A stretch of 64,000 nt of DNA from Endomychus coccineus. Taxonomy: Eukaryota; Arthropoda; Insecta; Coleoptera; Endomychidae. Below, one piece after another: positions 14,001 through 27,569 of the stretch. Position 1 is the first letter of the stretch. Every line of letters starts with the position of its first letter. The translations under genes were made by a program, and so were the position numbers. Below the pieces are notes generated by a model, which was not told the origin of the DNA, made no database searches, and saw only the letters and a list, made by a program, of their open reading frames with translations. The stretch is taken from NCBI GenBank assembly GCA_958510875.1, contig OY294067.1:234588361-234652360 (forward strand), written 5' to 3'.

Positions 14001-17000
14001 TTAAATCACGAAATTTGTATATCTGGAGATATTCACACATTTATAAAAAGTTGCTTGAAGAAGTGTTCATTTTGCTCAATCTCCGACGGTTATACTAGGA
14101 AAGAAAAAATCCATAAATCAAGAAATTTTGTTTTTCTGAGATCGTTTGAAAATCAAAATTGATATTGGATATTTTATACTCAAATTCCGCAACTTTTTCC
14201 CCTCATTCCATCAAAACTGAGTCTATTACCCTTTCCGATATCACCATGATGGGCATCCCTATCTTGAACATACTCTATAATATCATTCACCTGAATTAGA
14301 ATACGTTAATATAATTAAATCACGAAATTTGTATATCTGGAGATATTCACACATTTATAAAAAGTTGCTTGAAGAAGTGTTCATTTTGCTCAATCTCCGA
14401 CGGTTATACTAGGAAAGAAAAAATCCATAAATCAAGAAATTTTGTTTTTCTGAGATCGTTTGAAAATCAAAATTGATATTGGATATTTTATACTCAAATT
14501 CCGCAACTTTTTCCCCTCATTCCATCAAAACTGAGTCTATTACCCTTTCCGATATCACCATGATGGGCATCCCTATCTTGAACATACTCTATAATATCAT
14601 TCACCTGAATTAGAATACGTTAATATAATTAAATCACGAAATTTGTATATCTGGAGATATTCACACATTTATAAAAAGTTGCTTGAAGAAGTGTTCATTT
14701 TGCTCAATCTCCGACGGTTATACTAGGAAAGAAAAAATCCATAAATCAAGAAATTTTGTTTTTCTGAGATCGTTTGAAAATCAAAATTGATATTAGATAT
14801 TTTATACTCAAGTTCCGCAACTTTTTCCCTTCATTCCATCAAAACTGAGTCTATTACTCTTTCCGATATCACCATGATGGGCATCCCTATCTTGAATATA
14901 CTCTATAATATCATTCACCTGAATTAGAATACGTTACTATAATTAAATCACGAAATTTGTATATCTGGAGATATTCACACATTTATAAAAAGTTGCTTGA
15001 AGAAGTGTTCATTTTGCTCAATCTCCGACGGTAATACTAGGAAAGAAAAAATCCATAAATCAAGAAATTTTGTTTTTCTGAGATCGTTTGAAAATCAAAA
15101 TTGATATTGGATATTTTATACTCAAATTCCGCAACTTTTTCCCCTCATTCCATCAAAACTGAGTCTATTTCTCTTTCCGATATCACCATGATGGGCATCC
15201 CTATCTTGAACATACTCTATAATATCATTCACCTGAATTAGAATACGTTACTATAATTAAATCACGAAATTTGTATATCTGGAGATATTCACACATTTAT
15301 AAAAAGTTGCTTGAAGAAGTGTTCATTTTGCTCAATCTCCGACGGTAATACTAGGAAAGAAAAAATCCATAAATCAAGAAATTTTGTTTTTCTGAGATCG
15401 TTTGAAAATCAAAATTGATATTGGATATTTTATACTCAAATTCCGCAACTTTTTCCCCTCATTCCATCAAAACTGAGTCTATTACTCTTTCCGATATCAC
15501 CATGATGGGCATTCCTATCTTGAACATACTCTATAATATCATTCACCTGAATTAGAATACGTTACTATAATTAAATCACGAAATTTGTATATCTGGAGAT
15601 ATTCACACATTTATAAAAAGTTGCTTGAAGAAGTATTCATTTTGCTCAATCTCCGACGGTAATACTAGGAAAGAAAAAATCCATAAATCAAGAAATTTTG
15701 TTTTTCTGAGATCGTTTGAAAATCAAAATTGATATTGGATATTTTATACTCAAATTCCGCAACTTTTTCCCCTCATTCCATCAAAACTGAGTCTATTACT
15801 CTTTCCGATATCACCATGATGGGCATCCCTATCTTGAACATACTCTATAATATCATTCACCTGAATTAGAATACGTTACTATAATTAAATCACGAAATTT
15901 GTATATCTGGAGATATTCACACATTTATAAAAAGTTGCTTGAAGAAGTGTTCATTTTGCTCAATCTCCGACGGTAATACTAGGAAAGAAAAAATCCATAA
16001 ATCAAGAAATTTTGTTTTTCTGAGATCGTTTGAAAATCAAAATTGATATTGGATATTTTATACTCAAATTCCGCAACTTTTTCCCCTCATTCCATCGAAA
16101 CTGAGTCTATTACTCTTTCCGATATCACCATGATGGGCATCCCTATCTTGAACATACTCTATAATATCATTCACCTGAATTAGAATATGTTACTATAATT
16201 AAATCACGAAATTTGTATATCTGGAGATATTCACACATTTATAAAAAGTTGCTTGAAGAAGTGTTCATTTTGCTCAATCTCCGACGGTAATACTAGGAAA
16301 GAAAAAATCCATAAATCAAGAAATTTTGTTTTTCTGAGATCGTTTGAAAATCAAAATTGATATTGGATATTTTATACTCAAATTCCGCAACTTTTTCCCC
16401 TCATTCCATCAAAACTGAGTCTATTACTCTTTCCGATATCACCATGATGGGCATCCCTATCTTGAACATACTCTATAATATCATTCACCTGAATTAGAAT
16501 ACGTTACTATAATTAAATCACGAAATTTGTATATCTGGAGATATTCACACATTTATAAAAAGTTGCTTGATGAAGTGTTCATTTTGCTCAATCTCCGACG
16601 GTAATACTAGGAAAGAAAAAATCCATAAATCAAGAAATTTTAGTTTTCTGAGATCGTTTGAAAATCAAAATTGATATTGGATATTTTATACTTAAGTTCC
16701 GCAACTTTTTCCCCTCATTCCATCAAAACTGAGTCTATTACCCTTTCCGATATCACCACGATGGGCATCCCTATCTTGAACATACTCTATAATATCATTC
16801 ACCTGAATTAGAATACGTTAATATAATTAAATCACGAAATTTGTATGTCTGGAGATATTCACACATTTATAAAAAGTTGCTTGAAGAAGTGTTCATTTTG
16901 CTCAATCTCCGACGGTTATACTAGGAAAGAAAAAATCCATAAATCAAGAAATTTTGTTTTTCTGAGATCGTTTGAAAATCAAAATTGATATTGGATATTT

Positions 17001-20000
17001 TATACTCAAATTCCGCAACTTTTTCCCCTCATTCCATCAAAACTGAGTCTATTACCCTTTCCGATATCACCACGATGGGCATCCCTATCTTGAACATACT
17101 CTATAATATCATTCACCTGAATTAGAATACGTTAATATAATTAAATCACGAAATTTGTATATCTGGAGATATTCACACATTTATAAAAAGTTGCTTGAAG
17201 AAGTGTTCATTTTGCTCAATCTCCGACGGTTATACTAGGAAAGAAAAAATCCATAAATCAAGAAATTTTGTTTTTCTGAGATCGTTTGAAAATCAAAATT
17301 GATATTGGATATTTTATACTCAAATTCCGCAACTTTTTCCCCTCATTCCATCAAAACTGAGTCTATTACCCTTTCCGATATCACCACGATGGGCATCCCT
17401 ATCTTGAACATACTCTATAATATCATTCACCTGAATTAGAATACGTTAATATAATTAAATCACGAAATTTGTATATCTGGAGATATTCACACATTTATAA
17501 AAAGTTGCTTGAAGAAGTGTTCATTTTGCTCAATCTCCGACGGTTATACTAGGAAAGAAAAAATCCATAAATCAAGAAATTTTGTTTTTCTGAGATCGTT
17601 TGAAAATCAAAATTGATATTGGATATTTTATACTCAAATTCCGCAACTTTTTCCCCTCATTCCATCAAAACTGAGTCTATTACCCTTTCCGATATCACCA
17701 TGATGGGCATCCCTATCTTGAACATACTCTATAATATCATTCACCTGAATTAGAATACGTTAATATAATTAAATCACGAAATTTGTATATCTGGAGATAT
17801 TCACACATTTATAAAAAGTTGCTTGAAGAAGTGTTCATTTTGCTCAATCTCCGACGGTTATACTAGGAAAGAAAAAATCCGTAAATCAAGAAATTTTGTT
17901 TTTCTGAGATCGTTTGAAAATCAAAATTGATATTGGATATTTTATACTCAAATTCCGCAACTTTTTCCCCTCATTCCATCAAAACTGAGTCTATTACCCT
18001 TTCCGATATCACCATGATGGGCATCCCTATCTTGAACATACTCTATAATATCATTCACCTGAATTAGAATACGTTAATATAATTAAATCACGAAATTTGT
18101 TTATCTGGAGATATTCACACATTTATAAAAAGTTGCTTGAAGAAGTGTTCATTTTGCTCAATCTCCGACGGTTATACTAGGAAAGAAAAAATCCATAAAT
18201 CAAGAAATTTTAGTTTTCTGAGATCGTTTGGAAATCAAAATTGATATTGGATATTTTATACTCAAATTCCGCAACTTTTTCCCCTCATTTCATCAAAACT
18301 GAGTCTATTACCCTTTCCGATATCACCACGATGGGCATCCCTATCTTGAACATACTCTATAATATCATTCACCTGAATTAGAATACGTTAATATAATTAA
18401 ATCACGAAATTTGTATATCTGGAGATATTCACACATTTATAAAAAGTTGCTTGAAGAAGTGTTCATTTTGCTCAATCTCCGACGGTTATACTAGGAAAGA
18501 AAAAATCCATAAATCAAGAAATTTTGTTTTTCTGAGATCGTTTGAAAATCAAAATTGATATTGGATATTTTATACTCAAATTCCGCAACTTTTTCCCCTC
18601 ATTCCATCAAAACTGAGTCTATTACCCTTTCCGATATCACCATGATGGGCATCCCTATCTTGAACATACTCTATAATATCATTCACCTGAATTAGAATAC
18701 GTTAATATAATTAAATCACGAAATTTGTATATCTGGAGATATTCACACATTTATAAAAAGTTGCTTGAAGAAGTGTTCATTTTGCTCAATCTCCGACGGT
18801 TATACTAGGAAAGAAAAAATCCATAAATCAAGAAATTTTAGTTTTCTGAGATCGTTTGAAAATCAAAATTGATATTGGATATTTTATACTTAAGTTCCGC
18901 AACTTTTTCCCCTCATTCCATCAAAACTGAGTCTATTACCCTTTCCGATATCACCACGATGGGCATCCCTATCTTGAACATACTCTATAATATCATTCAC
19001 CTGAATTAGAATACGTTAATATAATTAAATCACGAAATTTGTATATCTGGAGATATTCACACATTTATAAAAAGTTGCTTGAAGAAGTGTTCATTTTGCT
19101 CAATCTCCGACGGTTATACTAGGAAAGAAAAAATCCATAAATCAAGAAATTTTGTTTTTCTGAGATCGTTTGAAAATCAAAATTGATATTGGATATTTTA
19201 TACTCAAATTCCGCAACTTTTTCCCCTCATTCCATCAAAACTGAGTCTATTACCCTTTCCGATATCACCATGATGGGCATCCCTATCTTGAACATACTCT
19301 ATAATATCATTCACCTGAATTAGAATACGTTAATATAATTAAATCACGAAATTTGTATATCTGGAGATATTCACACATTTATAAAAAGTTGCTTGAAGAA
19401 GTGTTCATTTTGCTCAATCTCCGACGGTTATACTAGGAAAGAAAAAATCCATAAATCAAGAAATTTTGTTTTTCTGAGATCGTTTGAAAATCAAAATTGA
19501 TATTGGATATTTTATACTCAAATTCCGCAACTTTTTCCCCTCATTCCATCAAAACTGAGTCTATTACCCTTTCCGATATCACCATGATGGGCATCCCTAT
19601 CTTGAACATACTCTATAATATCATTCACCTGAATTAGAATACGTTAATATAATTAAATCACGAAATTTGTATATCTGGAGATATTCACACATTTATAAAA
19701 AGTTGCTTGAAGAAGTGTTCATTTTGCTCAATCTCCGACGGTTATACTAGGAAAGAAAAAATCCATAAATCAAGAAATTTTAGTTTTCTGAGATCGTTTG
19801 AAAATCAAAATTGATATTAGATATTTTATACTCAAATTCCGCAACTTTTTCCCCTCATTCCATCAAAACTGAGTCTATTACCCTTTCCGATATCACCACG
19901 ATGGGCATCCCTATCTTGAACATACTCTATAATATCATTCACCTGAATTAGAATACGTTAATATAATTAAATCACGAAATTTGTATATCTGGAGATATTC

Positions 20001-23000
20001 ACACATTTATAAAAAGTTGCTTGAAGAAGTGTTCATTTTGCTCAATCTCCGACGGTTATACTAGGAAAGAAAAAATCCATAAATCAAGAAATTTTGTTTT
20101 TCTGAGATCGTTTGAAAATCAAAATTGATATTGGATATTTTATACTCAAATTCCGCAACTTTTTCCCCTCATTCCATCAAAACTGAGTCTATTACCCTTT
20201 CCGATATCACCATGATGGGCATCCCTATCTTGAACATACTCTATAATATCATTCACCTGAATTAGAATACGTTAATATAATTAAATCACGAAATTTGTAT
20301 ATCTGGAGATATTCACACATTTATAAAAAGTTGCTTGAAGAAGTGTTCATTTTGCTCAATCTCCGACGGTTATACTAGGAAAGAAAAAATCCATAAATCA
20401 AGAAATTTTGTTTTTCTGAGATCGTTTGAAAATCAAAATTGATATTGGATATTTTATACTCAAATTCCGCAACTTTTTCCCCTCATTCCATCAAAACTGA
20501 GTCTATTACCCTTTCCGATATCACCATGATGGGCATCCCTATCTTGAACATACTCTATAATATCATTCACCTGAATTAGAATACGTTAATATAATTAAAT
20601 CACGAAATTTGTATATCTGGAGATATTCACACATTTATAAAAAGTTGCTTGAAGAAGTGTTCATTTTGCTCAATCTCCGACGGTTATACTAGGAAAGAAA
20701 AAATCCATAAATCAAGAAATTTTAGTTTTCTGAGATCGTTTGAAAATCAAAATTGATATTGGATATTTTATACTTAAGTTCCGCAACTTTTTCCCCTCAT
20801 TCCATCAAAACTGAGTCTATTACCCTTTCCGATATCACCACGATGGGCATCCCTATCTTGAACATACTCTATAATATCATTCACCTGAATTAGAATACGT
20901 TAATATAATTAAATCACGAAATTTGTATATCTGGAGATATTCACACATTTATAAAAAGTTGCTTGAAGAAGTGTTCATTTTGCTCAATCTCCGACGGTTA
21001 TACTAGGAAAGAAAAAATCCATAAATCAAGAAATTTTGTTTTTCTGAGATCGTTTGAAAATCAAAATTGATATTGGATATTTTATACTCAAATTCCGCAA
21101 CTTTTTCCCCTCATTCCATCAAAACTGAGTCTATTACCCTTTCCGATATCACCATGATGGGCATCCCTATCTTGAACATACTCTATAATATCATTCACCT
21201 GAATTAGAATACGTTAATATAATTAAATCACGAAATTTGTATATCTGGAGATATTCACACATTTATAAAAAGTTGCTTGAAGAAGTGTTCATTTTGCTCA
21301 ATCTCCGACGGTTATACTAGGAAAGAAAAAATCCATAAATCAAGAAATTTTGTTTTTCTGAGATCGTTTGAAAATCAAAATTGATATTGGATATTTTATA
21401 CTCAAATTCCGCAACTTTTTCCCCTCATTCCATCAAAACTGAGTCTATTACCCTTTCCGATATCACCATGATGGGCATCCCTATCTTGAACATACTCTAT
21501 AATATCATTCACCTGAATTAGAATACGTTAATATAATTAAATCACGAAATTTGTATATCTGGAGATATTCACACATTTATAAAAAGTTGCTTGAAGAAGT
21601 GTTCATTTTGCTCAATCTCCGACGGTTATACTAGGAAAGAAAAAATCCATAAATCAAGAAATTTTGTTTTTCTGAGATCGTTTGAAAATCAAAATTGATA
21701 TTGGATATTTTATACTCAAATTCCGCAACTTTTTCCCCTCATTCCATCAAAACTGAGTCTATTACCCTTTCCGATATCACCATGATGGGCATCCCTATCT
21801 TGAACATACTCTATAATATCATTCACCTGAATTAGAATACGTTAATATAATTAAATCACGAAATTTGTATATCTGGAGATATTCACACATTTATAAAAAG
21901 TTGCTTGAAGAAGTGTTCATTTTGCTCAATCTCCGACGGTTATACTAGGAAAGAAAAAATCCATAAATCAAGAAATTTTAGTTTTCTGAGATCGTTTGAA
22001 AATCAAAATTGATATTGGATATTTTATACTCAAATTCCGCAACTTTTTCCCCTCATTCCATCAAAACTGAGTCTATTACCCTTTCCGATATCACCACGAT
22101 GGGCATCCCTATCTTGAACATACTCTATAATATCATTCACCTGAATTAGAATACGTTAATATAATTAAATCACGAAATTTGTATATCTGGAGATATTCAC
22201 ACATTTATAAAAAGTTGCTTGAAGAAGTGTTCATTTTGCTCAATCTCCGACGGTTATACTAGGAAAGAAAAAATCCATAAATCAAGAAATTTTGTTTTTC
22301 TGAGATCGTTTGAAAATCAAAATTGATATTGGATATTTTATACTCAAATTCCGCAACTTTTTCCCCTCATTCCATCAAAACTGAGTCTATTACCCTTTCC
22401 GATATCACCATGATGGGCATCCCTATCTTGAACATACTCTATAATATCATTCACCTGAATTAGAATACGTTAATATAATTAAATCACGAAATTTGTATAT
22501 CTGGAGATATTCACACATTTATAAAAAGTTGCTTGAAGAAGTGTTCATTTTGCTCAATCTCCGACGGTTATACTAGGAAAGAAAAAATTCATAAATCAAG
22601 AAATTTTAGTTTTCTGAGATCGTTTGAAAATCAAAATTGATATTGGATATTTTATACTCAAATTCCGCAACTTTTTCCCCTCATTCCATCAAAACTGAGT
22701 CTATTACCCTTTCCGATATCACCATGATGGGCATCCCTATCTTGAACATACTCTATAATATCATTCACCTGAATTAGAATACGTTAATATAATTAAATCA
22801 CGAAATTTGTATATCTGGAGATATTCACACATTTATAAAAAGTTGCTTGAAGAAGTGTTCATTTTGCTCAATCTCCGACGGTTATACTAGGAAAGAAAAA
22901 ATCCATAAATCAAGAAATTTTAGTTTTCTGAGATCGTTTGAAAATCAAAATTGATATTGGATATTTTATACTTAAGTTCCGCAACTTTTTCCCCTCATTC

Positions 23001-24280
23001 CATCAAAACTGAGTCTATTACCCTTTCCGATATCACCATGATGGGCATCCCTATCTTGAACATACTCTATAATATCATTCACCTGAATTAGAATACGTTA
23101 ATATAATTAAATCACGAAATTTGTATATCTGGCGATATTCACACATTTATAAAAAGTTGCTTGAAGAAGTGTTCATTTTGCTCAATCTCCGACGGTAATA
23201 CTAGGAAAGAAAAAATCCATAAATCAAGAAATTTTGTTTTTCTGAGATCGTTTGAAAATCAAAATTGATATTGGATATTTTATACTCAAATTCCGCAACT
23301 TTTTCCCCTCATTCCATCAAAACTGAGTCTATTACTCTTTCCGATATCACCATGATGGGCATCCCTATCTTGAACATACTCTATAATATCATTCACCTGA
23401 ATTAGAATACGTTACTATAATTAAATCACGAAATTTGTATATCTGGAGATATTCACACATTTATAAAAAGTTGCTTGAAGAAGTGTTCATTTTGCTCAAT
23501 CTCCGACGGTAATACTAGGAAAGAAAAAATCCATAAATCAAGAAATTTTAGTTTTCTGAGATCGTTTGAAAATCAAAATTGATATTGGATATTTTATACT
23601 CAAGTTCCGCAACTTTTCCCCCTCATTCCATCAAAACTGAGTCTATTACCCTTTCCGATATCACCACGATGGGCATCCCTATCTTGAACATACTCTATAA
23701 TATCATTCACCTGAATTAGAATACGTTAATATAATTAAATCACGAAATTTGTATATCTGGAGATATTCACACATTTATGAAAAGTTGCTTGAAGAAGTGT
23801 TCATTTTGCTCAATCTCCGACGGTTATACTAGGAAAGAAAAAATCCATAAATCAGGAAATTTTGTTTTTCTGAGATCGTTTGAAAATCAAAATTGATATG
23901 GGATATTTTATACTCAAGTTCCGCAACTTTTTCCCCTCATTCCATCAAAACTGAGTCTATTACCCTTTCCGATATCACCATGATGGGCATCCCTATCTTG
24001 AACATACTCTATAATATCATTCACCTGAATTCGAATACGTTACTATAATTAAATCACAAAATTTGTATGTCTGGAGATATTCACACATTTATAAAAAGTT
24101 GCTTGAAGAAGTGTTCATTTTGCTCAATCTCCGAGGGTAATACTAGGAAAGAAAAAATCCATAAATCAAGAAATTTTGTTTTTCTGAAATCGTTTGGAAA
24201 TCAAAATTGATATTGGATATTTTATACTCAAGTTCCGCAACTTTTTGCCCTCATTCCATCAAAACTGAGTCTATTACCGT
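8062..24280. repeat. Satellite array, 314-bp monomer, 51.7 copies
   Basis: The phrase GATATTCACACATTTATAAA begins at 8062, 8376, 8690, 9004, 9318 and so on to 24076. The last start is exactly 51 x 314 bp from the first, so there is no net insertion or deletion over 16 kb. Neighbouring monomers differ at only a few positions. Two linked variants occur: one with GGTAATACTAGG, TTACTCTTTCC and GTTACTATAAT; the other with GGTTATACTAGG, TTACCCTTTCC and GTTAATATAAT. They occupy separate blocks (first type mostly 8.4-10.6, 14.8-16.6 and 23.2-23.5 kb). No open frame of 60 codons exists on either strand. I see no hammerhead core or CENP-B box in the monomer. Last monomers near 23.6-24.3 kb are more diverged, as expected at an array edge. 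Confidence 0.98.
8480..20720. repeat. Tandem segmental duplication inside satellite (20 vs 19 monomers)
   Basis: Rare variants recur at a fixed distance. GAATATACTC near 8614 recurs at 14894; GGGCATTCC near 9228 at 15508; AAGTATTCAT at 9351 and 15631; CCATCGAAAC near 9813 and 16093. All are 6280 bp apart (20 monomers). From about 10.2 kb the offset becomes 5966 bp (19 monomers): TTGATGAAG 10601/16567, TATGTCTGG 10879/16845, ATCCGTAAAT 11911/17877, TTTATCTGG 12134/18100. The copies therefore differ by one monomer lost or gained between 9907 and 10221. The repeat of the pattern starts in the monomer at 14716-14788 and the second copy stops matching near 20716. Confidence 0.88.
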
Positions 24281-24579
24281 TTCGATTATCGTAACTTCGC
24301 AAGGATATTAATTGTCAATCTTATTAAATAGTAAAAAGAATTAAATTCAAATTAACACTTTAATGAAAATAAATTGGCAATTTTTCCACCTGTCACCACA
24401 GGGGTAGTTTCCTAATGAGTTATTAACTGATAATAACTCATTAATATGTCCTTGTGTCTACGGCAATAATTCTACCAATAAGAATCAATCCTTATTCACT
24501 AAAAATACTGTTGAAGCACTAAGGATCTTTAAGCTATCAAATTGTCATCATCAGAGTAAACTAAATTAGAAAACAAAAT
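24281..24579. repeat. Dispersed ~300-bp repeat, copy 1, inserted in satellite
   Basis: It begins TTCGATTATC and ends AGAAAACAAAAT, replacing the middle of a satellite monomer that resumes at 24580. A second copy lies at 32748-33051 with the same boundaries and roughly 80% identity by eye. It contains a perfect 13-bp inverted repeat (24413-24425 with 24431-24443, TAATGAGTTATTA) and, on the reverse strand, a hammerhead-like core. PLE terminal repeat or retrozyme-like origin is a reasonable guess, but no coding part is attached. Confidence 0.8.
24518..24557 (-). ncRNA. Decayed hammerhead-like motif in dispersed repeat
   Basis: On the reverse strand: ACT, CTGATGA (24548-24554), a weak stem, TAAA in place of GAAA, GATCCTT, then AGT pairing with the first ACT. 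It corresponds position by position to the better copy at 32990-33029. The change of GAAA to TAAA would abolish cleavage. Confidence 0.3.
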
Positions 24580-24778
24580 CAAGAAATTAGGTTTTTCTGA
24601 GATCACTTGAAAATCAAAAATTATTGGAACTTTTATACTCAAGATCCGCAACTTTTTCCCCTCATTCCATCAAAACTGAATCCAACACCGTTTCCGATAT
24701 CCCCATGATGGGCATCCCTATCCTGGACATACTCTATATCATTCACCTGAATTAGAACACGTAATTGTAATTAATTCA
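24580..24778. repeat. Diverged satellite remnant beyond the insertion
   Basis: From AAGAAATTAGGTTTTTCTGAG through CAACTTTTTCCCCTCATTCC, GGGCATCCCTATCCTGGACA and CACCTGAATTAGAACACGTA the sequence follows the 314-bp monomer with scattered substitutions and short deletions. It marks the worn right edge of the array. Confidence 0.85.
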
Positions 24779-26405
24779 TTAAAAAGTAAAATAATTTTTA
24801 TCATTTGTCAGCTTCGTATCAATCTATAAGAAAGAGTTAACATAGCTCTTCTACAATTTGCCGTCGTTTCATAATGCAGATGTTACTACGATTCTCGAGC
24901 TATATCTGAATCTTACGCTTTTGGGTACTTCAATGTATGATATTAGATCATCTTCCAAACATTATTCACCGGCTGAAGTACACCTTCGAAAAATTATGGC
25001 CTTAAAACGTACCCAGAAATTGAGTATCAATTTATGTTCAAGAATTATTTTGTGATTTCCATCTTTTGTCCTAATATCTCATACCAGATCTCTGACTAAT
25101 TCCGAATTGTCTCATCATAATAATCTTAGAATTTATGAACTAATTACATTACTTTTCTTTTCCTAGAAACTAAAGTTCTATGTTACTTTTTTGATTTGTT
25201 GGTTGGGTTTTATCATGATACTTCTGACTGAAAAGCATCTTGACATTTTCTTGTGAGACGTGTATCAGTATCGCCTAGCACAATTGAAATTCTCTCAGTT
25301 ACCTTGATAATACCGGCAACATACATAAAGGATGTATCCTTGGACTTGAATAATAAGAAAGGGATACTCTAGCTTGGAAAAATAGTGATGACGTCAATGG
25401 GAAATGAAAACATAATAATTATCATCAGATGGTACGTTCTTACGAAACCAAATTGAGCTGATTAGAGATTGCCAGAAGACTACTGGCAATCGAAGAGTTC
25501 TATTCGCACTGTATGATGATTTTATTATGGCTAAAAGATTACTGAGACTGTAGTTCTTGACAAAGCAATCAAATTTTCGGAATGATCATCTGTTTTTCAT
25601 TTCTCAAATTAATGAAGATACACATATTTCCAGACTGGGCTAGTAATGATGAAGATTGTTTCAAAATTTGTGTGGGATCTAGCTTGTCGAAATAGCTATC
25701 GATTGTTATCAGCTGTTTCCTTTCCTTTTGTGGTTTGAGTTCTACATGTTCATATGTTTCCTGTTTTTGAATAAAATATTTGTAATTAAAATCAGTCGAT
25801 TTATTAGCCAATTTCCAATATAAGGACGATAGTAGAATTCAGCAAAGGGAATTAAATTCATATGTTTATAATATAAATATGTAGGTATATGTATGTCGAT
25901 ATCCTTTGGGGAGTCAATCTAGTTGATTGATCGATGGGCTGTTACGATGGTGTAGCTCAAGCCTTGTCAAGCATGCATTGATGACTCCCTAACTAGAAGT
26001 ATCTTCCTCTAATAATTTAATACAATATATCAACATTCTCCTCAATCGAGAACGTTCGATAAATTTAAGATCCTACTATCTCAAAATGGTATAACGAGAT
26101 GTGTAATGACTCAATGATCAGTTTTCATTTCTTTCTTCACAATAAATTATTAAAAACAATTTGGCTTGTTAAATACGGCGATCCAAAAAAAATCGTATGA
26201 TCTAGAACCTACGCTGATAGATACATAATATAAACGTGAATCTTTGAGAGATGTTCGCTAACAGACAATCAAAATTATCTTACGTGAACCCATAAACCCC
26301 ATCTAATATTTTCCAAGGCTTCAGCTGACCATGATAGAACTTACCATGAAAACTATAGTTTAAACAAATAACATGTTTTTAGAAACGAATTGTTGGTGTT
26401 CGTAA
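24779..26405. other. Unassigned DNA between two tandem arrays
   Basis: Frames at 24858-25055 (plus) and 25569-25811 (minus, 80 residues, containing KQLITIDSYFDK) are not recognised; the second could be a fragment of a transposase tail but nothing decides it. An ~80-nt stretch at 25915-25993 has pairing ends (GGGAGTCA with TGACTCCC) and may form a hairpin. No other feature is supported. Confidence 0.5.
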
Positions 26406-27417
26406 TTGCAATCCAAAAATTGAATAAACCTGTTGATATTTAACGTTATTGTGATGTTATTCATTCAAAAATTGAATAGTTCGATCTTGTTGCAATCCAA
26501 AAATTGAATAAACCTGTTGATATTTAATTTATTTATTGTGATGTTATTCATTCAAAAATTGAATAGTTCGATCTTGTTGCAATCCAAAAATTGAATAAAC
26601 CTGTTGATATTTAACGTTATTGTGATGTTATTCATTCATAAATTGAATAGTTCGATCTTGTTGCAATCCAAAAATTGAATAAACCTGTTGATATTTAACG
26701 TTATTGTGATGTTATTCATTCATAAATTGAATAGTTCGATCTTGTTGCAATCCAAAAATTGAATAAACCTGTTGATATTTAACGTTATTGTGATGTTATT
26801 CATTCATAAATTGAATAGTTCGATCTTGTTGCAATCCAAAAATTGAATAAAGCTGTTGATATTTAACGTTATTGTGATGTTATTCATTCAAAAATTGATT
26901 AGTTCGATCTTGCTGCAATCCAAAAATTGAATAAACCTGTTGATATTTAACGTTATTGTGATGTTATTCATTCAAAAATTGAATAGTTCGATCTTGTTGC
27001 AATCCAAAAATTGAATAAACCTGTTGATATTTAACGTTATTGTGATGTTATTCATTCATAAATTGAATAGTTCGATCTTGTTGCAATCCAAAAATTGAAT
27101 AAACCTGTTGATATTTAACGTTATTGTGATGTTATTCATTCATAAATTGAATAGTTCGATCTTGTTGCAATCCAAAAATTGAATAAAGCTGTTGATATTT
27201 AACGTTATTGTGATGTTATTCATTCAAAAATTGATTAGTTCGATCTTGCTGCAATCCAAAAATTGAATAAACCTGTTGATATTTAACGTTATTGTGATGT
27301 TATTCATTCAAAAATTGAATAGTTCGATCTTGTTGCAATCCAAAAATTGAATAAACCTGTTGATATTTAACGTTATTGTGATGTTATTCATTCAAAAATT
27401 GAATAGTTCGATCTTGT
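26406..27417. repeat. 84-bp tandem repeat, 12 copies
   Basis: TTGCAATCCAAAAATTGAAT starts at 26406, 26490, 26577, 26661, 26745, 26829, 26913 and so on every 84 bp; the second unit is 87 bp. The unit holds the short palindrome TTCAAAAATTGAA. Linked variants (AAAGCTG with GATTAGTTCGATCTTGCTG) occur near 26850-26913 and again 336 bp later, so a four-unit block has been duplicated. The array stops at GATCTTGTGAAATTTTAG. Confidence 0.96.
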
Positions 27418-27569
27418 GAAATTTTAGTGAATGTATGGTCAACAAGTGAGTACATCATTCTGAATTATTTTTTATAGGAATATATCAATAAGCTCTTTTT
27501 TCTTATCCACCACTAAACGTGAAAATAATTGATAATCTAAACTAAAAACTTTCCCTTTTGTTAATTATT

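Noticed and set aside
8062..24280. CRISPR-like or coding interpretation of the 314-bp repeats
   Set aside because: There are no short repeats with unique spacers, the whole unit repeats, and no reading frame of 60 codons exists on either strand.
8062..24280. Hammerhead ribozyme or CENP-B box inside the satellite monomer
   Set aside because: I looked for CTGATGA with GAAA and for the CENP-B box pattern on both strands of the monomer and found neither.
24413..24443. Transcription terminator
   Set aside because: The perfect hairpin is followed by no U-run and the setting is eukaryotic; it is better viewed as part of the dispersed repeat.
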